Below are positions 1 to 5,367 of a stretch of 5,367 bases of DNA, one piece after another (the stretch's first letter is position 1; every line of letters starts with the position of its first letter). This DNA comes from Pseudomonadota bacterium. Its GTDB lineage: Bacteria > Pseudomonadota > Alphaproteobacteria > Acetobacterales > Acetobacteraceae. The stretch is taken from NCBI GenBank assembly GCA_021815835.1, contig JAKAZN010000129.1:796-6162 (forward strand). The letters run 5' to 3'. The notes below the pieces were generated by a model. The model did no database searches. It was given only the letters and a program-made list of their open reading frames with translations, and was not told the origin of the DNA. A program made the translations under genes and the position numbers.

Positions 1-1638
1 TTGCCATTCTCCCCCATGCCCACCCGCCTGCCCACCGCTCTCGCGCCGTTGCGACACACCGTCTATCGGCGGCTGTGGGTGGCCTACGTCATCACCTCGC
101 TCGGCACCTGGCTCCAGAATACCGGAGCGGGTTGGCTGATGACCTCCCTCGCGCCCGCCCCGCTGGTCGTCGCCATGGTGCAGGCCGCGACCATCCTGCC
201 GGCCTTCCTGCTGGCGCTGCCGGGCGGCGCGCTCGCCGACATCACCGACCGGCGGCGCTTCCTGATCGGTACCCAGGGCTGGACGATGGCCGCGGCGCTG
301 CTGCTGGCCGCGCTCACCCTGTCCGGCCACATCTCCGCCGCCGGCCTGCTCGGCTGCACCTTTGCCATCGGCATCGGCGCCGCCCTGACCGCGCCGGCCT
401 GGAGCGCGATCGTGCCGGAACTGGTGCCGCGCGGGGATCTGGTGGGCGCGATCGCGCTGAACGGCATCGGTTTCAACATTGCCCGCGCGCTGGGGCCGGC
501 ACTCGCGGGGGTTCTGGTGCTGCTGGGTGGGGCCGGGCTCGCGTTCTCGATCTTCGCCGCTTCGATCGTCGCGGTGATCTGGGCGCTGGTCATCTGGCGC
601 CGGCGGGCGCGGGCGGCCTCGGGCAGCCTGCCGCGCGAGCATCTGCTGGGCGCGATGCGGGCGGGCACGCGCTTCGTCCGCCACTCCCCGGCGATGCGCG
701 CGGCGATGCTGCGGATTTTCGCCTATGCGCTGCCGGCCGCCGCGCCCTGGTCCCTGCTGCCGCTGGTGGTGCGGCGGGAGCTGGGGCTGGGGCCGGGGAT
801 GTACGGGCTGATCCTGGGGCTGATGGGCGTCGGCGGGGTCGCCTCCGGCATGCTGCTGCCGCGCGTCACGCGGGTGCTTTCGCGCGGCGGCACGGTGATG
901 GCCGCGGGCCTGGCCTCGGCGGCGGGGATGATCCTGCTCGGGCTGGCGCGACATTGGGCGGTGGCGGCCGGCGCGATGGCGTTGTTCGGCACCGGCTGGG
1001 TGGCGTCGTTTTCGGTGGTGCAGGCGGCGGCGCAGTTGGTCGCGCCGCCCTGGGTGCGGGCGCGGTCGCTGGCGATCTATCAGCTCGCGTATAACGGGGC
1101 GCTGACCCTGGGGGCGTTCGGCTGGGGCTGGCTGGGGGGCGCGATCGGGCTGCCGGAAACCTTGCTGGCGGCGGGCGTGTCCGGCGCGGTGCTGGCGGTC
1201 GCGGTGCGCGGGTTCAGTCTGGATCAGGCGGTGTTGCGCGCGCCCGCCTGGACGGCGGAAATCGCCCTGGAACCGGAGGCGTCGCCGGCGCCGGAACTGG
1301 CCCCGCTGCTCGCCCATGGAAGGGTGCTGGAGACGGTGCGCTACCGGGTCGATCCGGCCGATCGCGCCGCGTTCCTGGTGCTGATGGCGGAGATCCGGGC
1401 GGCGCGCGGACGGACCGGCGCGCGGTCCTGGCAATTATATGAGGACGTGACCCGCCCGGATGCCTGGATGGAGGTCTGGAGCAGCGAAAGCTGGACCGAC
1501 CATCTGCGCGAGGCGGCCCGGCTCGCGCCCGCCGATCGCGCGCTGCTCGCCCGCGCCGCCGGATTTCGCCTGCCGGACGCGCCGGCCCATCCGCGCAGTT
1601 GGGTGGCCGTGATGCCGGGGCGTGGCGGGGCGGCCTGA
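1..1638 (+). CDS. MFS_3-type (EntS-like) major facilitator exporter with soluble C-terminal domain; 5' end at window edge
   Basis: Probable proton-driven inner-membrane exporter of small molecules; the substrate cannot be read from sequence. Residues about 20-405 form a 12-helix MFS body. It carries the loop 2-3 motif [12 protein letters not shown] (75-86), and [17 protein letters not shown] (154-170) matches the N-x-x-R-x-x-GPALAG stretch typical of the EntS/MFS_3 group. A basic cytoplasmic linker (RRRARA, near 200-205) separates the two halves. After a Pro/Ala/Glu-rich linker (about 418-436), residues 437-522 form a soluble alpha/beta segment ([19 protein letters not shown], then [19 protein letters not shown]) resembling the antibiotic-monooxygenase-like dimeric fold often found at the C-end of MFS_3 proteins. 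The frame is open from base 1, which is a TTG. An ATG at 16 gives a typical N-terminus ([21 protein letters not shown]), and the true start could also lie upstream. It ends in TGA and converges on otsA. Family call is strong; start and substrate are uncertain. Confidence 0.9.
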   Translation: MPFSPMPTRLPTALAPLRHTVYRRLWVAYVITSLGTWLQNTGAGWLMTSLAPAPLVVAMVQAATILPAFLLALPGGALADITDRRRFLIGTQGWTMAAALLLAALTLSGHISAAGLLGCTFAIGIGAALTAPAWSAIVPELVPRGDLVGAIALNGIGFNIARALGPALAGVLVLLGGAGLAFSIFAASIVAVIWALVIWRRRARAASGSLPREHLLGAMRAGTRFVRHSPAMRAAMLRIFAYALPAAAPWSLLPLVVRRELGLGPGMYGLILGLMGVGGVASGMLLPRVTRVLSRGGTVMAAGLASAAGMILLGLARHWAVAAGAMALFGTGWVASFSVVQAAAQLVAPPWVRARSLAIYQLAYNGALTLGAFGWGWLGGAIGLPETLLAAGVSGAVLAVAVRGFSLDQAVLRAPAWTAEIALEPEASPAPELAPLLAHGRVLETVRYRVDPADRAAFLVLMAEIRAARGRTGARSWQLYEDVTRPDAWMEVWSSESWTDHLREAARLAPADRALLARAAGFRLPDAPAHPRSWVAVMPGRGGAA

Positions 1639-1675
1639 CCCGGCGCGCCGGTGTCGCGGCGGCGGGCGCGGCCGA
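1639..1675. repeat. Convergent intergenic gap with 12-bp perfect palindrome
   Basis: This 37-base gap lies between the converging stop codons of the MFS gene and otsA. Bases 1640-1651 read ccggcgcgccgg, a perfect palindrome. A longer potential stem pairs 1644-1649 with 1665-1670 around a 15-base loop. There is no T-run on either strand, so this is not a standard intrinsic terminator. It could slow polymerase from both sides or simply reflect the high GC content. Confidence 0.35.
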
Positions 1676-3046
1676 TCATCCTCGCAGATCGGCCACGAAA
1701 CGATCCCGCCACGCATCCAGGCTGTTCGCGCGCAGGACGTCCAGCATCGCCGCGTGCCGGCCGCGCCGTTCCTCGATCGACATCGCCAGCGCCTGGCCCA
1801 GCGCGGAGGCGATCCCCGCCTCGTCGTACGGATTGACGATCAGCGCCGCCTCCAGCTCCCGCGCCGCGCCGGCGAATTGCGACAGCACGAGCACCCCGGG
1901 ATCCTCGGGGTCCTGCGCGGCGACATATTCCTTCGCCACCAGGTTCATGCCGTCGCGCAGCGGCGTGACCAGCCCGACGCGGGCTTCCGCGTAGAGCGGC
2001 ATCAGCGCCGCGCGCGGAAAGCTGCGATTCAGGTAGCGCAACGGCACCCAGTCCACATCGGCGAAGCGGCCGTTGATGCGGCCGGCCTCGCCCTCCAGCT
2101 CCTCGCGGATTTCGCGATAGGTCTGGATGTCGGAGCGCGACGGCGGCGCGATCTGCATGAAGATCACCTGCCCGTGCATTTCCGGCGTGGCGATCAGGAA
2201 GCGCTCGAAGGCGAGAAATCGTTGGCGCAGCCCCTTGGCGTAGTCCAGCCGATCGACGCTCAGGATCAGGCCGCGCCCATGCAGGTTGGCGCGCAGCCGC
2301 AGCGCCTGGCGGCGATTGGCGGGGAGCTCGGCCTCGGCGCGGGCTTCGGCCACATGCACGCCGATCGGATAGACGCCGGTGCGAAAGGCGCGGCCGAAGG
2401 CGCGCAGCCGCCCGTCCCCCGCATCCTCCCCGCCCGCGTGGCGGCGGATATAGTCGGCAAACGCGGTGCGGTCCGGCTCGGTCTGGAAGCCGATCAGGTC
2501 GTACGCCGCCATGTCGCGCACCAGTTCCGCGTGCGCCGGGATCGTCATCAGCACGCCCGGCTCGGGGAAGGGGGTGTGCAGGAACAGACCCATGCGCTGA
2601 GCCGATCCTGCCTCCCGCAACGCCGCCGCCAGGCCCAGCAGATGGTAGTCATGCGCCCAGACCAGATCGTCCTGCCGCAGGATCGGCGCGAGCGAACACG
2701 CGAACAGATGGTTCACCCGCCGGTAGCCGGCGAACTCCGTCCAGTCGAATCGCGCGAGGCCCATTTGGTAGTGCAGCACCGGCCAGAGCGTGCCGTTGGC
2801 GAAGCCGCGATAGAACTCGTCGTAGTCCTTGCGCGAAAGATCGATGGTGCGGATCGTGATGCGCCCGACATCGCGCCCGGGGTTGGGCATCGGTTCGGCG
2901 TCGTTAGAAACCTCTCCTGACCAGCCGAACCACAGGCCGCCCTCGGCGCGCAGCGCATCGAGCACGCCGACGGCGAGGCCGCCCGCGGCGGGCTCGCCCT
3001 CGGTGATCGGCGCGACGCGGTTGGAGACGACGACGAGACGGGACAT
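1676..3046 (-). CDS. otsA: Alpha,alpha-trehalose-phosphate synthase (UDP-forming), GT20
   Basis: Cytoplasmic retaining glycosyltransferase that joins glucose from UDP-glucose (possibly other NDP-glucoses) to glucose-6-phosphate, giving trehalose-6-phosphate for stress-protective trehalose. The 456 residues run collinear with E. coli OtsA as I recall it. Visible motifs: [12 protein letters not shown] at the start with Arg10, the GGL loop (22-24), WFGWSG (39-44), NGTLWP (84-89), HDYHL with Asp133 (131-136), HTPFP (157-161), GFQTE (186-190), YPIGV (226-230), [10 protein letters not shown] (264-273) with phosphate-binding Arg266 and Lys271, and [15 protein letters not shown] (364-378) with Asp365 and Glu373. 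[10 protein letters not shown] follows at 388-397. Every expected catalytic position is present. The C-tail is slightly shorter than in E. coli. The ATG start is fixed by the canonical N-terminus, although its ribosome site is weak (gcggcggcaa-like). The gene begins 12 bases after the ABC exporter's TAG stop, suggesting one transcript and perhaps translational coupling. No otsB is visible. Confidence 0.97.
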   Translation of the reverse strand: MSRLVVVSNRVAPITEGEPAAGGLAVGVLDALRAEGGLWFGWSGEVSNDAEPMPNPGRDVGRITIRTIDLSRKDYDEFYRGFANGTLWPVLHYQMGLARFDWTEFAGYRRVNHLFACSLAPILRQDDLVWAHDYHLLGLAAALREAGSAQRMGLFLHTPFPEPGVLMTIPAHAELVRDMAAYDLIGFQTEPDRTAFADYIRRHAGGEDAGDGRLRAFGRAFRTGVYPIGVHVAEARAEAELPANRRQALRLRANLHGRGLILSVDRLDYAKGLRQRFLAFERFLIATPEMHGQVIFMQIAPPSRSDIQTYREIREELEGEAGRINGRFADVDWVPLRYLNRSFPRAALMPLYAEARVGLVTPLRDGMNLVAKEYVAAQDPEDPGVLVLSQFAGAARELEAALIVNPYDEAGIASALGQALAMSIEERRGRHAAMLDVLRANSLDAWRDRFVADLRG

Positions 3047-3058
3047 TTGCCGCCGAGA

Positions 3059-4864
3059 CTACGCCGCCGCGACCTCGCCGCCCATGGCCTGCTTGCGCAG
3101 CAGTTCGCGATACGGGCCGGGTCGCGCGGCGAGCTCCGCCGGCGTGCCCTGATCGACGATCCGCCCCGCCGCCATCACGACGATGCGGTCGAAATGCGCG
3201 AGCGTGGACAGCCGGTGGGCGATGGCGATGACGGTGCGCCCGGCCATCAGCCGTTCCAGCGCCGCCTGGATCGCATGCTCGCTTTCCGAATCGAGCGCGC
3301 TGGTCGCCTCGTCCAGCAGCAGGATCGGCGCGTCCTTCAGCAGCGCGCGCGCGATCGCGAGGCGCTGGCGCTGCCCGCCGGACAGCTTGGTGCCGCGATC
3401 GCCCACGATCGTGTCGAAGCCGTCCGGCAGCGCCTCGATGAAGTCGCGGCAATGCGCCGCGGTCGCGGCGGCCAGCACGTCGGCCTCGGTCGCCTCCGGC
3501 CGGGCGTAGCGGAGATTCTCCAGCACGGTGCGGTGGAACAACGAGATATCCTGCGGCACCACGGCCATCGCGCGGCGCAGGCTTTCCTGCGTCACGTCGC
3601 GGAGATCCTGCCCGTCGATCGTCACGCGTCCGCCGCTCACGTCATGGAAGCGCTGCAGCAGCGAGAGGATGGTGGATTTGCCGGCGCCCGAACTGCCGAC
3701 CAGCCCCACCCGTTCGCCGGGGCGGATCGCGAGGTCGATCCCGCGCAGCACCGCGTCGCGCCCGGGGTAGGCGAAGCGCACATCCTCGAACGCGACCGCG
3801 CCCGGCCCGGCTTCCAGCGCCCGCGCGCCGGCCCGGTCGGGCAGGTCGTGCGGGGTCAACACCGCGCCGATCGCTTCCTCCAGCCGCGCCACGTCCTGGG
3901 TCAGCGCGACCAGTGCCACGGCGAGGTCGCGGCTCGCGCTCAGGATGGTGATCGCGAGCGAGGTCAGCAGCACGATATCGCCCACCGTCGCCTGGTGGTG
4001 CTGCCACATGACGATGCCGTAGGCGACGACGCCGGCGGTCAGCAGCGCGGTCAGCACGGCGTGGATCAGGCGCAGGCGTTCCAGGTAGAACAGGCTGGCG
4101 CGGCGCGCGCCCATCTCCGCCTCGATCCGGTCGCCGAGCCGGCGGCGTTCGCGCAAGGTCGCGCCGAACGCGCGCACCACGCCCATGTTGCCGATCACAT
4201 CGACGAATTCGCCATCCACCGCGGCCGCCCGGGTGGCATAGGCGCGGTGCAACGGGGTGCCGCCGCGTGCCAGGCGGTAGATCAGCATCCCGAGGCCGAG
4301 CGCCAAGGTGACCAGGATGCCCGCCAGCAGCGGATTGACCGCGCCGATATAGACGATCGAGAACGCGACCGCGACGATCGGCGGCAGCACGTTCCAGGCG
4401 CCGGTGTTGGCGATCGTGTAGGCGGCGTTGGCGGTCGCGGCGATTCGTCCTGCCAGGCTGCCCGGCAGCCGGTCGGTGAACCAGGACGGGGAATGTCCGG
4501 AGAGATGGGCGAACAGGTCGCGCCTGATATCGCCGGTGACAGCCACGAAACTGCGCGCGGCGGCGAACCCGCCCACCCGCCACAGCAGGTTGTCGGCGGC
4601 AATGAAGCCGACGAGGAGCAGGAATGCGCCCCACACATCCCGTCCGGCATCCGGGCCGGCGGCGATCACGTCGATCAACGTCTTGAGCCCGTACTGGGTG
4701 GAGACGGAGGCGCCGACGGCGGCCAGGACGGAAATGAAAATTGCTATATGTCCAACGGCATGACGGCGGACGTAATGGGCGAGGAAGCCGAGCGGACGGT
4801 TGCGCAGCGCCAGCAGCGCGCCATCGGGCGGGGCCGGGACGGAAAGCTGATGCACCGAGCCCAT
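3059..4864 (-). CDS. ABC exporter half-transporter, fused membrane and ATPase domains (MsbA/MdlB type)
   Basis: Probable homodimeric inner-membrane exporter driven by ATP; the substrate is unknown. From the ATG at 4864 it has 601 residues. An N-terminal membrane domain (about 36-330) has hydrophobic segments near 38-58, 78-95, 157-176, 178-196, 268-287 and 293-315, with the coupling-type stretch GDIRRDLFAHL (111-121). The ATPase domain (about 355-590) is complete: A-loop Tyr366, Walker A GSSGAGKST (390-398), Q-loop Gln438 in VVPQD, signature LSGGQ (494-498), Walker B ILLLDE (514-519) with Glu519, D-loop SALD (522-525) and H-loop His550. The frame stays open upstream to an ATG at 5068, but I prefer 4864 because a perfect AAGGAG lies nine bases before it, and the extra 68 residues are basic, low in hydrophobics and unlike the family's N-terminus. 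It is followed after 12 bases by otsA. Possible cargo includes lipid-linked glycans, lipids or drugs; the sequence does not decide. Confidence 0.93.
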   Translation of the reverse strand: MGSVHQLSVPAPPDGALLALRNRPLGFLAHYVRRHAVGHIAIFISVLAAVGASVSTQYGLKTLIDVIAAGPDAGRDVWGAFLLLVGFIAADNLLWRVGGFAAARSFVAVTGDIRRDLFAHLSGHSPSWFTDRLPGSLAGRIAATANAAYTIANTGAWNVLPPIVAVAFSIVYIGAVNPLLAGILVTLALGLGMLIYRLARGGTPLHRAYATRAAAVDGEFVDVIGNMGVVRAFGATLRERRRLGDRIEAEMGARRASLFYLERLRLIHAVLTALLTAGVVAYGIVMWQHHQATVGDIVLLTSLAITILSASRDLAVALVALTQDVARLEEAIGAVLTPHDLPDRAGARALEAGPGAVAFEDVRFAYPGRDAVLRGIDLAIRPGERVGLVGSSGAGKSTILSLLQRFHDVSGGRVTIDGQDLRDVTQESLRRAMAVVPQDISLFHRTVLENLRYARPEATEADVLAAATAAHCRDFIEALPDGFDTIVGDRGTKLSGGQRQRLAIARALLKDAPILLLDEATSALDSESEHAIQAALERLMAGRTVIAIAHRLSTLAHFDRIVVMAAGRIVDQGTPAELAARPGPYRELLRKQAMGGEVAAA

Positions 4865-4873
4865 CGGGGCCTG

Positions 4874-4879
4874 CTCCTT
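4874..4879 (-). promoter_or_regulatory. Ribosome binding site deciding the ABC exporter start
   Basis: On the minus strand this reads AAGGAG, the full Shine-Dalgarno core, followed by a nine-base spacer and ATG at 4864. A competing in-frame ATG at 4882 has only GC-rich, non-matching sequence before it, and it overlaps this site. This supports starting the protein at MGSVHQLSV rather than at MKEQAP or at the distant ATG at 5068. Confidence 0.75.
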
Positions 4880-4906
4880 CATCGGGCGGGGCAAGCGGCC
4901 CCCTGG

Positions 4907-4955
4907 CCGCCGCTTCGGTGCAATAAGGCGGAGAATCAAAGCGAAGCTGCGGCGG
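4907..4955 (-). repeat. Imperfect inverted repeat in the probable ABC-otsA leader
   Basis: The left arm ccgccgcttcg (4907-4917) pairs with the right arm at 4942-4955 (cgaagc, then a three-base tgc bulge, then ggcgg), leaving a 24-base loop that contains the A-richer caataaggcgg. In a minus-strand transcript this would fold 28 bases upstream of the ribosome binding site. It could be a leader hairpin, an operator, or a chance product of high GC. Confidence 0.3.
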
Positions 4956-5016
4956 AGGGTGCCGGATTCCTGCCACATTCGATTTCTAATTCGCATCCTG
5001 TCAGCGGGCGGCAAGA

Positions 5017-5039
5017 CCGGGTGCCCCATCGGGGGCCGG
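5017..5039 (+). repeat. GC-rich hairpin in the probable glycosyltransferase leader
   Basis: The stem gcccc (5023-5027) pairs with ggggc (5032-5036) across a four-base atcg loop, with flanking ccgg tetramers that could extend pairing in an alternative register. It ends 28 bases before the ribosome binding site. No U-tract follows, so it is not a normal terminator. Its role, if any, is unknown. Confidence 0.25.
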
Positions 5040-5067
5040 CAGGTCCTGACGGACATCGCTTCAGGCA

Positions 5068-5074
5068 AAGAAGG
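5068..5074 (+). promoter_or_regulatory. Ribosome binding site of the GT4 gene
   Basis: The A-rich purine run aagaagg, close to the AAGGAGG consensus, sits 11 bases before the ATG at 5086. It supports that start, which also gives the conserved N-terminus MRIAQIAPL. Confidence 0.55.
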
Positions 5075-5085
5075 GTTCTCCCACG

Positions 5086-5367
5086 ATGCGTATCGCGCAG
5101 ATTGCCCCGCTGTTCGAGGCGGTCCCGCCCAAGCTGTACGGCGGCACCGAGCGGGTGGTGTATTCGCTGACCGAGGAACTGGTCGCGATGGGTCACGACG
5201 TGACCCTGTTCGCCAGCGGCGACTCCATCACCTCGGCCACGCTCGCGCCGATGCGCGAACAGGCGCTGCGGCTCGATCCGTCGGTGAAGGACTGGATCGC
5301 CTCCTACATGCGGATGATGGAGCTGGTGTATCGCCGCGCCGACGAGTTCGACGTGCTGCACTTCCAC
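5086..5367 (+). CDS. GT-B glycosyltransferase, family 4 type, 3'-truncated by window end
   Basis: Only the first 94 residues are visible; the frame is still open at the window edge. MRIAQIAPLFEAVPPKLYGGTERVV is the first beta strand and glycine-rich loop of the N-terminal Rossmann domain of GT4 (GT1-group) glycosyltransferases, with GGTE at 19-22 where the acceptor/nucleotide-sugar cleft forms. EELVAMGHDVTLFASGDS (30-47) is the second strand with its usual G-H-x-V-T-x-F pattern, and the fragment ends in FDVLHFH (88-94), the typical third-strand motif. Family members transfer a sugar from an activated donor, often in exopolysaccharide, lipid or glycogen-type synthesis; donor and acceptor cannot be told here because the C-terminal E-x7-E donor site lies outside. 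It is divergent from the ABC-otsA pair. The opposite strand carries a long open frame over this gene, which I judge to be a shadow. Confidence 0.88.
   Translation, partial: MRIAQIAPLFEAVPPKLYGGTERVVYSLTEELVAMGHDVTLFASGDSITSATLAPMREQALRLDPSVKDWIASYMRMMELVYRRADEFDVLHFH

Larger units (their letters stand above)
4865..5085. promoter_or_regulatory. Divergent intergenic region, likely promoters for ABC-otsA and for the glycosyltransferase
   Basis: This 221-base non-coding stretch separates two divergent genes, so promoters in both directions should lie here. An AT-richer island at about 4972-4994 (cattcgatttctaattcg and flanks) contrasts with the GC-rich surroundings and is the likeliest site of promoter melting. 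I could not match confident -35/-10 pairs for sigma-70, nor an alphaproteobacterial general-stress (EcfG-type GGAAC...CGTT) element, on either strand. Two inverted repeats, listed separately, flank the island. Confidence 0.5.

Noticed and set aside
75..1094. Alternative-frame open reading frames on both strands inside the MFS gene
   Set aside because: Arg/Ala/Gly- or Ser/Pro-rich shadows with no hydrophobic pattern; the transporter frame has clear helices and family motifs.
1639..1675. Bidirectional intrinsic terminator
   Set aside because: Inverted repeats are present but there is no T-run on either strand, so only a weak repeat call was kept.
1622..2920. Plus-strand open frame of 432 codons antisense to otsA
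   Set aside because: It is a shadow of a GC-rich gene: the composition is Arg/His/Gln/Ala-heavy and no domain is recognised. otsA on the other strand is unmistakable.
4722..4750. tatatg at 4745-4750 as a plus-strand -10 promoter element inside the ABC gene
   Set aside because: No plausible -35 element lies about 17 bases upstream (the sequence there is gccagg), and no plus-strand gene follows nearby.
3047..5170. Plus-strand open frame of 707 codons antisense to the ABC exporter
   Set aside because: The product is rich in Arg, His, Gln, Asp and Gly without hydrophobic core patterns, as expected from reading the complement of a high-GC3 gene. The minus-strand gene has all ABC motifs, and the frame also runs into the GT4 gene out of register.
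4936..5367. Minus-strand open frame over the right end
   Set aside because: It reads as His/Arg/Gln-rich antisense of the glycosyltransferase and has no family-like motif; the plus-strand frame carries GT4 signatures and a ribosome site.

Overview
The window is very GC-rich and tightly packed. Its codon use is strongly biased to G or C in third positions. Together with the protein types, this suggests an alphaproteobacterium, most likely of the Rhodospirillales/Acetobacteraceae kind; that placement is an inference from composition and family resemblance, not proof. Four protein genes account for nearly all of the sequence. No RNA gene, insertion sequence, CRISPR array or phage gene was seen.

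Layout: (1) bases 1-1638, plus strand: a major facilitator exporter of the MFS_3 (EntS-like) type with a soluble C-terminal domain; its true start may lie at or just before the window edge. (2) A 37-base convergent gap holding a 12-bp palindrome. (3) Bases 1676-3046, minus strand: otsA, trehalose-6-phosphate synthase, with its catalytic motifs intact. (4) Bases 3059-4864, minus strand: a half-size ABC exporter (six-helix membrane domain plus ATPase), ending 12 bases before otsA, so the two are probably one operon in the order ABC exporter then otsA. (5) Bases 4865-5085: a divergent intergenic region that must hold the promoters for the ABC-otsA unit and for the gene to the right. (6) Bases 5086-5367, plus strand: the N-terminal 94 codons of a GT-B glycosyltransferase (family 4 type), cut by the window end.

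Taken together, the centre and right look like a carbohydrate/stress module: a sugar-nucleotide-dependent trehalose-6-phosphate synthase, a co-transcribed exporter, and a divergent glycosyltransferase. No otsB (trehalose-6-phosphate phosphatase) is visible, so the phosphatase must be outside the window or elsewhere if trehalose is the end product. The window looks like ordinary chromosomal gene content. I found no convincing new biological system; the most useful points are the ABC-otsA coupling, the corrected start of the ABC gene, and the GT4 gene at the right edge, which is easily overlooked because a long antisense frame overlies it.
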